28,114 nucleotides of DNA, taken from NCBI GenBank assembly GCA_029243665.1, contig JAQWRO010000071.1, positions 1 through 28,114 of the forward strand. Direction: 5' to 3'. Origin of the DNA: Gammaproteobacteria bacterium. GTDB lineage: Bacteria; Pseudomonadota; Gammaproteobacteria; Comchoanobacterales; Comchoanobacteraceae. A program made the position numbers and the translations under genes. The notes under the pieces were generated by a model, which did no database searches, was not told the origin of the DNA, and worked only from the letters and a program-made list of their open reading frames with translations. Of this stretch, positions 8,552 to 16,520 are shown piece after piece (the stretch's first letter is position 1; the number at the start of each line of letters is the position of its first letter).

Positions 8552-9729
8552 AATGAACCCTCTAATGCTTGAATAAAAGCTTCTAAATCTTTATCTCCTC
8601 GCCCAGACAAGCCTATTACCACCACTTGGTCTTTGGTCAGTGTTGGCACATATTCGATTGCAAAAGCCAGTGCATGAGCGCTTTCTAAAGCAGGAATAAT
8701 CCCTTCCAAACGTGCCAAAGTCAGTGCACTTTTTAAAGCTTCTTGATCTGTAACAGATGTATACTGAATACGTTTGCTATCATGCAAATAGGCATGTTCA
8801 GGTCCGACACCAGGATAATCAAGCCCTGCTGAAATACTCGAAGTACCTGCAATATTCCCATCATCATCTTGCAGCAAATAGGTTCTTGTCCCTTGCAAAA
8901 CCCCAGGTTTGCCACTTTTAAATCGAGCGGCATGTTGACCTAATTGATCCCCAAAACCACCTGCTTCAACACCAATCATTTGTATGCTTTGCTCAGTTAA
9001 GAACGGGTAGAATAGCCCAATGGCATTGCTACCACCACCCACACAAGCAACCAATGTATCTGGTAATCGTCCGCATAAGGCTTGGATTTGAGACTTTGTC
9101 TCTTGCCCTATGATGGTTTGAAAATCTCTCACCATGGTTGGATAAGGATGGGGACCAAGGGCTGAACCTAACACATAATGACTATCTTTGACATTTAAAA
9201 CCCAATCCCGCATTGCCTCAGAAGTTGCATCCTTCAATGTTTGTGAACCGTTATACACAGGCAAGACCTGAGCACCTAAAATTTGCATACGCTTAACATT
9301 AGGTCGCTGTCTAGCCATATCTTTTGCCCCCATATAAACCACACATGACATCCCCATTAAACTGGCTACTGTGGCAGTTGCAACACCATGTTGACCAGCA
9401 CCTGTTTCAGCAATCAATCGAGTTTTACCCATATGTTTTGCAATCAGTCCTTGTCCGAGTGTGTTGTTAATTTTATGTGCACCTGTATGCGTTAAATCTT
9501 CACGTTTCAAGAATATTTTCGCGCCACCACAGTATCTGGATAATTGTGCTGCATGATATAAAGGCGTCGGCCGCCCTACATAGTGTCCTAAAAGTTTTTG
9601 AAGCGCTTTTTGAAATAGATGATCGTGCTTGAGCTTGTCGTAGGCATCTTTCAAAGCTTCTAAAGGTGCTATGAGTGTTTCAGGTGCATAGCACCCGCCA
9701 TATTCACCAAAAAATCCATCATTTTTCAT
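8548..9729 (-). CDS. trpB: Tryptophan synthase beta subunit
   Basis: 393 aa, typical TrpB1. It joins indole and L-serine to make tryptophan with PLP. The PLP lysine is K86 in HTGAHKINNT, and the phosphate loop CVGGGSNAIG, AETGAGQHG and the GLSGRGDKD C-terminal motif are all present. I use ATG 9729 (MKNDGFFGEYGG); AAAAAAGG lies 9 nt upstream, and an upstream in-frame TTG at 9738 would extend it by three residues. It overlaps the end of trpF by 11 bp and the start of trpA by 4 bp. Together with TrpA it forms the alpha2beta2 complex. Confidence 0.98.
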   Translation of the reverse strand: MKNDGFFGEYGGCYAPETLIAPLEALKDAYDKLKHDHLFQKALQKLLGHYVGRPTPLYHAAQLSRYCGGAKIFLKREDLTHTGAHKINNTLGQGLIAKHMGKTRLIAETGAGQHGVATATVASLMGMSCVVYMGAKDMARQRPNVKRMQILGAQVLPVYNGSQTLKDATSEAMRDWVLNVKDSHYVLGSALGPHPYPTMVRDFQTIIGQETKSQIQALCGRLPDTLVACVGGGSNAIGLFYPFLTEQSIQMIGVEAGGFGDQLGQHAARFKSGKPGVLQGTRTYLLQDDDGNIAGTSSISAGLDYPGVGPEHAYLHDSKRIQYTSVTDQEALKSALTLARLEGIIPALESAHALAFAIEYVPTLTKDQVVVIGLSGRGDKDLEAFIQALEGSL

Positions 9730-10315
9730 ATAAACCAACCTTTTTTAAAAATACTTTTATTTTCTTAACATCTTTGATCCCCGGCTGCACCTCAAAACCA
9801 CTGGCAACGTCCATGGCAAATGGTTTAATCGCAGCATAAAGCACATCCACATTTTGGAGTGTAATGCCACCGGCTAAAATCAATGAATGGTCCTTGACCA
9901 ATTGTTTCGCAACCACTTGATTTGCAGTCCTTCCTGTACCACCTAATAAGCCATCTTTTAAGCATGGTGCATCCAGTAATATGTGAGCAAATGCCTGTGT
10001 ATTTGGTAATGGACTTAAATCATTTGAATGACGCACCAAAATACACCTTTTTTTATCAATTACATCTGGCAAATCGTCTGTATATACTTGCACATAATCA
10101 CAAAATGTTAAGACCGTTTCAATGTCATTTACATCCATAACAATTCCTATGGTTCTAATGTGACTTGCAACCAATCCAGCTAAATACCTACCATGATCTA
10201 TGTCAATCAAACGCGGTGATCGAACATAAAAATTAAACCCTACAGCCCAAATTGGCAATTGATTGAGAGATACTATGTCAGATGCCCGAGTAACCCCACA
10301 CACTTTAAGTTTCAT
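9719..10315 (-). CDS. trpF: Phosphoribosylanthranilate isomerase
   Basis: 198 aa, a single-domain TIM barrel. It converts N-(5-phosphoribosyl)anthranilate to the carboxyphenylamino-deoxyribulose phosphate used by TrpC. KVCGVT near the N-terminus holds the catalytic Cys, LLDAP holds the catalytic Asp, and GGTGRT, LAGGIT and DVASGFEVQPGIKD match the family phosphate-binding motifs. It is separate from trpC, unlike the fused trpCF of enteric bacteria. The ATG overlaps the end of trpC by 11 bp, with GAGGTGG just upstream. Confidence 0.96.
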   Translation of the reverse strand: MKLKVCGVTRASDIVSLNQLPIWAVGFNFYVRSPRLIDIDHGRYLAGLVASHIRTIGIVMDVNDIETVLTFCDYVQVYTDDLPDVIDKKRCILVRHSNDLSPLPNTQAFAHILLDAPCLKDGLLGGTGRTANQVVAKQLVKDHSLILAGGITLQNVDVLYAAIKPFAMDVASGFEVQPGIKDVKKIKVFLKKVGLYEK

Positions 10316-11081
10316 CGGCCACCTCAGCTAATAATTTTTTTAGTGCCAAATCTGGTTCAGACTGAGACATCAATGAAGAGCCAATTAAAAATCCCTCATA
10401 ACCTAATGCCAACATTTCTTTGATCTCACTGGCTTTCGACAACCCACTTTCACAAATAGCGACACATTGGTCAGGGACATTTTTAATCAACCTCTTTGCG
10501 GTATTTAGATCTACTTCAAGGGTATGCAAATTCCTATTATTAACACCAATCACCATCGGTGCTAAATCATTTGCCCGCGCTAATGTAAGTTCATCATGCA
10601 CCTCAACGATGGGTGTCAAACCATACGCGATGGCGGTATCATATAGCGTTTTCAATGTATTGTCATCCAAGATAGAAGTCATCAACAAAATCGCTGTGGC
10701 CCCATGATTGACCGCCAACTTCAATTGTTTAGGATGCATAATAAAATCTTTCATTAATACTTGTGGTTGATCACAGTGCATAAATAAATCGTGAATATAA
10801 GACACATTGCCCCTAAAGTAATTAGGCTCTGTCAGCACTGAAATCGCTGAAGCACCAGAGTGCAAATACCCTTTGGCAATCTGTACATGGTTTTCTTCTC
10901 CGAAATAAATCAGCCCCCTTGACGGGCTAGCAAATTTAATTTCGCTGATGACAACTGGCATATTTCTAGCCTTAAAAATATCCATAAACGATTTATGGTT
11001 GATCCTGTGTAAAGGGATATCAGGTAGCAATGCTACTCTTTTGTTCACACTGGCTTTCACACATTCTAAAAATGAGTTCAT
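10305..11081 (-). CDS. trpC: Indole-3-glycerol-phosphate synthase
   Basis: 258 aa, standard single-domain IGPS. It closes the ring of carboxyphenylamino-deoxyribulose phosphate with loss of CO2 and water. The active-site motifs are in order: SEIKFASPSRG (catalytic Lys), VLTEPNYFRG, LMKDFI (catalytic Lys), PIVEVHDE (Glu), GVNNRNL, CESGLS and GFLIGSSLM. The ATG overlaps the trpD stop as ATGA with GGGAGGT 5 nt upstream, a strong coupled start. Confidence 0.98.
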   Translation of the reverse strand: MNSFLECVKASVNKRVALLPDIPLHRINHKSFMDIFKARNMPVVISEIKFASPSRGLIYFGEENHVQIAKGYLHSGASAISVLTEPNYFRGNVSYIHDLFMHCDQPQVLMKDFIMHPKQLKLAVNHGATAILLMTSILDDNTLKTLYDTAIAYGLTPIVEVHDELTLARANDLAPMVIGVNNRNLHTLEVDLNTAKRLIKNVPDQCVAICESGLSKASEIKEMLALGYEGFLIGSSLMSQSEPDLALKKLLAEVADET

Positions 11082-12061
11082 AATTGACCTCCCAATTGAC
11101 TCAATAATTGTAATGCCGCACCACTTTCAATTGATGCCTGAGTCAAAGCGACTCCAGATTTTAAATCACTGACAACCCCTGCCACATATAAACCTGCTGC
11201 AGCATTGAATAACGCAATGTCTCTTTTCGGCCCTGTAATTTTACCAGAAAGAATCCCGACAATAATGGATGCATTTTCAAAAACATCACCACCTTTAACG
11301 GAAGCAATGTTTGCGCATGATAACCCAACATCATTAGCGTTAATGGTATAAGCCATCATGTCATGTCCTTTCAACTCTATGACATAGTTCTTTTGGGCTA
11401 AACTAAATTCATCTAAACCATCACCAGCATAAACAACCATGGCATGTTCATAGTTTAATCGCCTCAATACTTGTGCCATGGTTTTTAATAGGTCTTTACG
11501 ATAGACGCCAAGCACCATACGTTTTGGTTGCATGGGGTTAAGTAAAGGACCTATAAGATTAAACAGAGTCGGAAAACCAAGGTTGCGCCGTAATTGTGAA
11601 AACTGTTTAAACACCGGATTAAACAACGTAGCAGGCAAATAGATATAGCCATTTTTTTTAAGATAAGGCATCGCATCATCTACCTCTCCTTCATACTTCA
11701 TACCCAATGCATCTGCGACATCCTGACTACCCACCATGCCACTAGCACTGCGACCGCCATGTTTAGCCACCAAAGCGCCAGAACTTGCAGCCAACAAACT
11801 AGCAGCTGTCGAAATATTAAACGTACCTTTGCCATCACCACCTGTGCCAACCAAATCAATGACTGTCATATCATTGGGGACCGTGACACAATGCCCTTTA
11901 AAATACTTCAATGCACCTAGAACATCTGCCGTTGCTTCTTTTTTTACTCTTAGACAAGTCAAAATTGCACTTTGTTTTTCAACTGAGTAATTTATAAAAT
12001 CAGCAAACATTTGACTCATTGCTGTTTGAGACATCTTTTTTAAATTAATCATTTTTTCCAT
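11078..12061 (-). CDS. trpD: Anthranilate phosphoribosyltransferase
   Basis: 327 aa. It joins anthranilate and PRPP to give phosphoribosylanthranilate. The PRPP site VDLVGTGGDGKGTFNIST, the KHGGRSASG segment and LGFPTLFNLIGPLLNP anthranilate-side motif are intact. There is no glutamine-amidotransferase domain fused to it and no trpG or trpE nearby, so its anthranilate must come from elsewhere; kynU directly upstream is the obvious source. The start ATG at 12061 overlaps the kynU stop (TAATG) with GAGGT 6 nt before it; an internal ATG three codons later is possible. Confidence 0.97.
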   Translation of the reverse strand: MEKMINLKKMSQTAMSQMFADFINYSVEKQSAILTCLRVKKEATADVLGALKYFKGHCVTVPNDMTVIDLVGTGGDGKGTFNISTAASLLAASSGALVAKHGGRSASGMVGSQDVADALGMKYEGEVDDAMPYLKKNGYIYLPATLFNPVFKQFSQLRRNLGFPTLFNLIGPLLNPMQPKRMVLGVYRKDLLKTMAQVLRRLNYEHAMVVYAGDGLDEFSLAQKNYVIELKGHDMMAYTINANDVGLSCANIASVKGGDVFENASIIVGILSGKITGPKRDIALFNAAAGLYVAGVVSDLKSGVALTQASIESGAALQLLSQLGGQL

Positions 12062-13194
12062 TAGGTTACCTCTTTTCTGGTATTAAATTTGGCGTGTAAA
12101 TAATACTTGTGGTATAAAATAGCCACCAAGTGATGAATACACGCATCTAAGTCTTGCGTTGTCAGATATAAAGGATTCACACATAACCTAACTAAATTAG
12201 GCGCACGATAATCACAAATCACCCCGTTCGCAATCATTGCTTGCGAAATGCCATACCCATTAGGATGACAAAAAGCAATATGCCCCCCTCGCCTATCTGC
12301 TTCCAAAACCTCTAACTCTAGTGACATTAATGTTTGAGACAATGTTTCTGTATAAACTTTTGCTTGCTCATAAAGCCTTACAATTAAGCCAGCATCAAAA
12401 TGTCCCAGCGCAGTTGCTAGTGCTTGCAAACTAAAAATTGGTGGTGTTCCACCTAAAAACTGTTTGATCCCTTTGGATTGATAATCTGCATCAAACTCAA
12501 AAGGCTTTTGATGCCCCATCCAGCCTTGGATGGGGGTTTGCATACTGGCATGATGTTTTTCATAGGCATAGATGAATGCTGGGCTTCCTGGTCCACCACT
12601 CAAATATTTGTATGTACAACCAACTGCAAAATCTATACCACTTGAGGCCATATCCAACGGGACAATCCCTACACTATGTGACAAATCCCAAACAGTAAAG
12701 ATCCCATATTGATGTGCTTTTTGATTTATTGTCTCACAATCTATCACGGCACTACTGCGATAATTGACATGAGTCAACATTAAAACACAAATAGATTCGT
12801 CTAAGTGATCGATCAGTTGGTGCTCTGGAACCATGACCACTTCAGCAACACCGTCAGCAATGTATAAATCAGCAGGAAAATTATCTTGTGTTGTTAAAAT
12901 TTTTTGTCGCTTTGGCTTCATTGCTAAACAAGCTTTAAGCACCCTATATAAATTGATACTCGTTGAATCTGTCACCACCACTTCATTTGACTTAGCACCG
13001 ATTAAAGCAGCCAAAGACTCACTGACCTGTGCAGATAGTTTTATCCAATCTGTTTCCCAAGATAATACTCCCTGCTTAGCATACATCGTTAACGTACCAT
13101 TTAATGCTTCGGGAAGGTTTTTAAAGCATGGGCCTAAAGAGTGACCACACATATAAACTTTATCCTCTGGCAGTAAAAATTGTTCTTTTAACAT
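12061..13194 (-). CDS. kynU: Kynureninase
   Basis: 377 aa from ATG 13194 (MLKEQFLLPE), which has GGGGG upstream; a longer frame upstream has no better start. Kynureninase is a PLP enzyme that splits L-kynurenine to anthranilate and L-alanine. The fold-type I motifs are present: GHSLGP near the N-terminus, DSTS for the phosphate, VWDLSHSVG (PLP Asp170) and CTYKYLSGGPG with the PLP Lys196. GWMGH and the GGTPPIFSLQAL segment are also family-typical. It sits between the transporter genes and trpD, overlapping trpY by 7 bp and trpD by one base. In this operon it most likely feeds anthranilate into TrpD rather than serving NAD or catabolic pathways. A 3-hydroxykynurenine preference cannot be excluded. 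Confidence 0.96.
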   Translation of the reverse strand: MLKEQFLLPEDKVYMCGHSLGPCFKNLPEALNGTLTMYAKQGVLSWETDWIKLSAQVSESLAALIGAKSNEVVVTDSTSINLYRVLKACLAMKPKRQKILTTQDNFPADLYIADGVAEVVMVPEHQLIDHLDESICVLMLTHVNYRSSAVIDCETINQKAHQYGIFTVWDLSHSVGIVPLDMASSGIDFAVGCTYKYLSGGPGSPAFIYAYEKHHASMQTPIQGWMGHQKPFEFDADYQSKGIKQFLGGTPPIFSLQALATALGHFDAGLIVRLYEQAKVYTETLSQTLMSLELEVLEADRRGGHIAFCHPNGYGISQAMIANGVICDYRAPNLVRLCVNPLYLTTQDLDACIHHLVAILYHKYYLHAKFNTRKEVT

Positions 13195-14018
13195 GAAAGC
13201 CCCCGTTTGTTTGAGCAAAATAAAACAACCAAAACCACACAACCGGTGACTAGTTTTAGGTCAGAAGGCTCAAACCCACCTGCCATAACCAGGCCTATGA
13301 CTTGCTGATAAATAACCGCGCCAATGATAGGAGACATCAACTGTTTTGTCAGTGTTTCACGACCAATCATAGCTTCACCAATCATCATGGCTGCCAGTCC
13401 ATGAATAGCAATCCCCATACCCATGCCCACATCCATATACTGCTGCATAATCACCATCAGACTCCCTGCAAACCCATATAACATTCCGGCAAAGCCCAAA
13501 CCTAAATAAGTTTGTTGCGATACCTTAATGCCATGCGCTTGTGAAAAACGAGGATGTAAACCAACCGCCCTAAAACGCAGCCCATAATCAGTTAGGAGAA
13601 AATACCTGATGATCATGATCAATCCAATCATTCCCCCAAACAACTTAAGCAATGGGTTTTCTAGCACTGTAAATGTAAACAAAGCCACATTAGGTTTGCC
13701 TAATAGCCTTAAATCCAAGCTATACACCATCGTACTCACAAGGATACCAGCTAAAAGGCTATGGACATTCAAACGCATCGCTATACAACCTGAACACATG
13801 GACAAGCATGCACCACAAACCATACTTAAAACCAAAGCCATATCAGCTGAATGCCCATGCAATACCATAGTGGTGTACACGGCCCCCCCCAATGGATAAG
13901 CACCTTCAGCAGATAAATCTGAGTATGCTAAGAGTCTAAATGGCACCATCATGCCAAAGGCAACGAAACCCAGTATCATGCCTTGCAGAAGACCATAATA
14001 TATTAATTCATAGCTCAT
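13188..14018 (-). CDS. trpY: ABC transporter permease, TrpY-type
   Basis: 276 aa from ATG 14018 (MSYELIYYGL), which has GAGGTGAGT directly upstream. It is strongly hydrophobic with about eight helices. DYGLRFRAVGLHP is the cytoplasmic loop that contacts the ATPase in the branched-chain/ribose-type permease superfamily. The trio with a PF04392-type binding protein and a COG1101-type ATPase matches trpXYZ, assigned to tryptophan uptake in Gram-positive bacteria. Here the operon context allows kynurenine, tryptophan or both as substrate. It overlaps the trpZ stop by 11 bp. Confidence 0.88.
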   Translation of the reverse strand: MSYELIYYGLLQGMILGFVAFGMMVPFRLLAYSDLSAEGAYPLGGAVYTTMVLHGHSADMALVLSMVCGACLSMCSGCIAMRLNVHSLLAGILVSTMVYSLDLRLLGKPNVALFTFTVLENPLLKLFGGMIGLIMIIRYFLLTDYGLRFRAVGLHPRFSQAHGIKVSQQTYLGLGFAGMLYGFAGSLMVIMQQYMDVGMGMGIAIHGLAAMMIGEAMIGRETLTKQLMSPIIGAVIYQQVIGLVMAGGFEPSDLKLVTGCVVLVVLFCSNKRGLSC

Positions 14019-14733
14019 ACTCACCTCGCCCAGTTTTAGTATGTAACTGATATAAACCCACCACATCTTTTTGCGTCAATGCTTTTTTTTGTAAACCACG
14101 AATATCAAGAGCAACCCTACCCTCTTTAATCATCAATAGTCGATCGCCATATTGGAGCGCATCTTCAACTTGATGGGTGATCATCAATGCCGTTAAATTG
14201 AGGCGTTTTATCACTTTATTGGTTAACTGCATTAGATACCTTTGCATCCTTGGGTCTAAGGCTGCAGTATGCTCATCCAGTAACACAATTGGGTTATTTG
14301 AATAAAGTCCCATCAGTGTTGCAATGACTTGTTGCTGCCCCCCCGATAAAGTACGTAAAGGATAATCCAAATATTGCACTAAATCAGTATCAAGGTTTTC
14401 CAATAAATGTATAATCGTTAACCGAAGTCGTTGATACTGTAAAGGTTTTGGGTATTTCATCAACGCCAAAGCCAAGTTCTCAAACACAGTCATGTCACCA
14501 ATCGCGCCCTCTTTGACTTGTTGTTTCACACTATAGACATCACCTAATACATTGACCTCACCTGAATCAGGCTTAATTTCTTGATTGATTAATTTAAATA
14601 ATGTTGACTTACCGCTGCCATTGGCACCAATCATCACACAAAATTCTTGTGGCCTTATTGTTAGGTGAAAATCATTGATTACCGGTCTAGACATAGCATT
14701 GAAGGTTTTATATACCGCTTTAAGCTGAATCAT
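14008..14733 (-). CDS. trpZ: ABC transporter ATPase, TrpZ-type
   Basis: 241 aa, complete nucleotide-binding domain. Walker A is GANGSGKST, the Q-loop region follows, the signature is TLSGGQQQV, Walker B is PIVLLDEHTAALDP, and the H-switch is LMITHQ. It powers the importer on the cytoplasmic face. The ATG overlaps the trpX stop as ATGA with an AGGGGG Shine-Dalgarno, and its 3' end overlaps trpY. It is in the family found with trpX-type binding proteins. Confidence 0.92.
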   Translation of the reverse strand: MIQLKAVYKTFNAMSRPVINDFHLTIRPQEFCVMIGANGSGKSTLFKLINQEIKPDSGEVNVLGDVYSVKQQVKEGAIGDMTVFENLALALMKYPKPLQYQRLRLTIIHLLENLDTDLVQYLDYPLRTLSGGQQQVIATLMGLYSNNPIVLLDEHTAALDPRMQRYLMQLTNKVIKRLNLTALMITHQVEDALQYGDRLLMIKEGRVALDIRGLQKKALTQKDVVGLYQLHTKTGRGEYEL

Positions 14734-15707
14734 ATACTGCCCCCTACCAACTCACCCTTTGCTGGGATGTGTGCTCCAAATGATTGAGCAATTTTGACAT
14801 TGATGACGGCATGATGATCTTTTGCTGTTGGATAACTTGGTAACTGATTTGACAAAGGCTGTCCTTTTAAATAATTGGCAATCATCTGTCCTGTTTTTTG
14901 TCCAACTGTAAAATAATCAACCCCAAAACTTGCCATAACAACCCCATCCCTAACAGCTTGCGGTTCGACATTAAACAACGGGATGTTGTGATCATTAGCT
15001 ATTTTCGCAATGACTGGCAAGGTTGGCTGAATAGGACCACTGGCACCAACATAAAGGAAATCAACCTGGTGCTTAAACTGTTGCATGCGCAAAGGGACAT
15101 CACGTGCTTCATCAACAGGTAATGCAACCAACGTCATCTGCTTTGATTGTGTAGCAGCAGTCATACGTTTTAAAAGTGCCACATCATTTTTTTCAGCAGA
15201 AGCATATAACATCCCAACCCTCTTAGCCTTTGGAAGCATCTGTCTAGCAAAGTCTAAAAATGCATCTAAATCTTGTTGGTCAGAACTACCCGTCACCTGA
15301 TCAGACACCTGGTTAGCCTCTTTAAGCAAACCAGCATCCACAGGATCAGTGATGACTGAATAGATGACTGGTCTATCATTTATGCGGTTTTTTGCAACCA
15401 ATGCCACAGGTGTTGTTAATGCAACAAAAACCTTAGGTTGATGCATCTTTAAACTAGACACCATTTGTGGAATCAAAGCTGAATCAAAACCCACATCTTT
15501 CAAGACGTATTGAATGTTCTCACCTGATTTAAACCCATTGGTTTCAAGTGCTGACTGCATCCCTAAAATGGCCTGATCTAATGACGCATGAGGGCCATAA
15601 TTCGCAATAGCAACGACAGGCATTTTAGAGGATGGTTGATGATAAAACATAGCTGCTACGACTAATGTAATCGTTACACCTAATCCAGAAAGTAATTTTT
15701 TAAACAT
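14730..15707 (-). CDS. trpX: ABC transporter substrate-binding protein, TrpX-type
   Basis: 325 aa. The N-terminus MFKKLLSGLGVTITLVVAAM is a signal peptide or anchor; there is no lipobox cysteine. The rest is a two-lobe periplasmic binding protein of the ABC_sub_bind (PF04392) family: VVAIANYGPH, GFKSGENIQYVLKD, ALTTPVALVAKN, PVIYSVITDPVDAGL, RVGMLYASAEKND and VMASFGVDYFTVGQKTG are the usual landmarks. This family includes the tryptophan-binding TrpX of streptococci. The ATG at 15707 has AGGAG 7 nt upstream. First structural gene of the operon; whether it binds kynurenine is open. Confidence 0.9.
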   Translation of the reverse strand: MFKKLLSGLGVTITLVVAAMFYHQPSSKMPVVAIANYGPHASLDQAILGMQSALETNGFKSGENIQYVLKDVGFDSALIPQMVSSLKMHQPKVFVALTTPVALVAKNRINDRPVIYSVITDPVDAGLLKEANQVSDQVTGSSDQQDLDAFLDFARQMLPKAKRVGMLYASAEKNDVALLKRMTAATQSKQMTLVALPVDEARDVPLRMQQFKHQVDFLYVGASGPIQPTLPVIAKIANDHNIPLFNVEPQAVRDGVVMASFGVDYFTVGQKTGQMIANYLKGQPLSNQLPSYPTAKDHHAVINVKIAQSFGAHIPAKGELVGGSI

Positions 15708-15729
15708 TGTTAACTCCTAAGCGTTTAAA

Positions 15730-15757
15730 TAAAAATAAAATAAGTACCGACAGGTAC
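15730..15757 (-). terminator. Candidate attenuator hairpin before trpX
   Basis: On the minus strand GTACC-TGTC-GGTAC (15744-15757) forms a 5-bp stem with a 4-nt loop, followed by a T-rich run (TTATTTTATTTTT). It lies between the leader ORF stop and the trpX start, where an attenuator terminator is expected. The stem is short, so termination efficiency is uncertain. The palindrome might instead be a protein-binding site. Confidence 0.45.
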
Positions 15758-15782
15758 AAAAAATAAAAAATGTTTAAATGAT

Positions 15783-15795
15783 TGGCCTAAGGCCA
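15783..15795 (-). repeat. Inverted repeat over the Trp-Pro-stop codons
   Basis: TGGCC-TTA-GGCCA is a perfect 5-bp stem with a 3-nt loop on the minus strand. It begins exactly with the leader's Trp codon and contains its Pro and stop codons. A ribosome halted at this point would hold the hairpin open; a released ribosome would let it form. Confidence 0.55.
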
Positions 15796-15855
15796 GATGA
15801 AGTTAACTGTACAAAAGAAAATTGAAATTGTGTTGAACTGAAATGTGGGTGACAT
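15787..15855 (-). CDS. Candidate leader peptide ending Ile-Trp-Pro-stop
   Basis: A 22-aa frame in the trp operon leader begins MSPTFQF and ends VNFIWP followed by TAG. The ATG has ATAGGT with 7 nt spacing. It has a single Trp codon at position 21, immediately before Pro22 and the stop, and five Phe residues. The Trp-Pro-stop codons lie inside a perfect hairpin. Leader peptides that sense tryptophan in the ribosome tunnel (TnaC) also end in Pro-stop, and engineered E. coli arrest peptides contain an Ile-Trp-Pro-Pro core. A role as a ribosome-stalling sensor of tryptophan or kynurenine supply is inference. It could also be a chance frame. Confidence 0.5.
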   Translation of the reverse strand: MSPTFQFNTISIFFCTVNFIWP

Positions 15856-15969
15856 ATTAATACCTATAAAAAATTAACAAAAAAAGTAGCTGCGTTACTT
15901 ACGCCAAGCCCACCATCGATTTGTTAATAATTTATACATATTTATAAAACCCTAATTGATTATGGCTTA

Positions 15970-15999
15970 ATTATTAACAGAGTCTAAAACCCAAGTCAA
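15970..15999 (-). promoter_or_regulatory. Predicted sigma70 promoter of the trpX-trpA operon
   Basis: On the minus strand TTGACT (15994-15999) and AATAAT (15970-15975) are separated by 18 bp, each matching five of six consensus bases. It puts the transcription start near 15963, about 108 nt before the leader ORF and about 256 nt before trpX, a long untranslated leader as seen in attenuated operons. Confidence 0.5.
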
Positions 16000-16100
16000 T
16001 CTTAATTCAAGCTGTAAACACATAACCAATTGAATTAAAAACAAAATACATCATAAAGGATACAATGCGCAAATCATAAAACATTCATTGTTTTAAAAAT

Positions 16101-16129
16101 TTGCTTAATTAATATTGAACACCTATAAT
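16101..16129 (+). promoter_or_regulatory. Predicted sigma70 promoter of the YciI-like gene
   Basis: TTGCTT (16101-16106) and TATAAT (16124-16129) with an ideal 17-bp spacer. The start would be near 16136, some 30 nt before the ATG at 16168. Confidence 0.6.
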
Positions 16130-16167
16130 CAATTCACAAATATAATCTTATAAGGTTTAAAACACGT

Positions 16168-16479
16168 ATGTTTATAGTCACACTGACATATCAATCATCT
16201 ATAAAACATGTTGAGAAACATTTAGAAGCCCACAAAGCTTTTTTAAAACACTATTATGACAATAGTGTCTTTATTGCTTCAGGTGCTCAAAAGCCAAGGA
16301 TAGGGGGTGTCATTATTGCCAGCTCATCTAGTCGCGAAACATTAAATCATATTATGCAAGAAGACCCATTTCATAAACATGGTGTAAGTTTTTATACCAT
16401 TACCGAGTTTTCACCAATGATGTGTTGCCAAGCTTTTGAACCACTAAAAATTATGGATGAAAACATCCAAAATCAATAG
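16168..16479 (+). CDS. YciI-family protein
   Basis: 103 aa, the size of a single YciI-like domain (dimeric ferredoxin-like fold). The family's conserved His and Asp are visible as His22 in HLEAHKAFL and Asp66 in QEDPFHKHG, with the internal SGAQKPRIGG segment also typical. YciI-like proteins are small cytosolic enzymes of mostly unknown substrate, some related to dehalogenase or dienelactone-type chemistry. It is divergent from the trp operon and convergent with fabB. The family is clear; the reaction is unknown. Confidence 0.88.
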   Translation: MFIVTLTYQSSIKHVEKHLEAHKAFLKHYYDNSVFIASGAQKPRIGGVIIASSSSRETLNHIMQEDPFHKHGVSFYTITEFSPMMCCQAFEPLKIMDENIQNQ

Positions 16480-16520
16480 TATTTTTGATGGCAAAGCGAT
16501 GGCTAGCGTATGCTAAAAAC

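Noticed and set aside
15797..15815. GTACAGTTAACT on the minus strand resembles the TrpR operator core (GTTAAC)
   Set aside because: The match needs a one-base deletion on one side and fails on the other. It lies about 150 bp downstream of the predicted promoter and inside the leader ORF, an unlikely repressor site.
15878..15900. AAGTA/TACTT hairpin with a T run between promoter and leader ORF
   Set aside because: Only a 5-bp AT-rich stem with a 7-nt loop; a terminator before the leader peptide would not fit a leader-based switch. Left unassigned.
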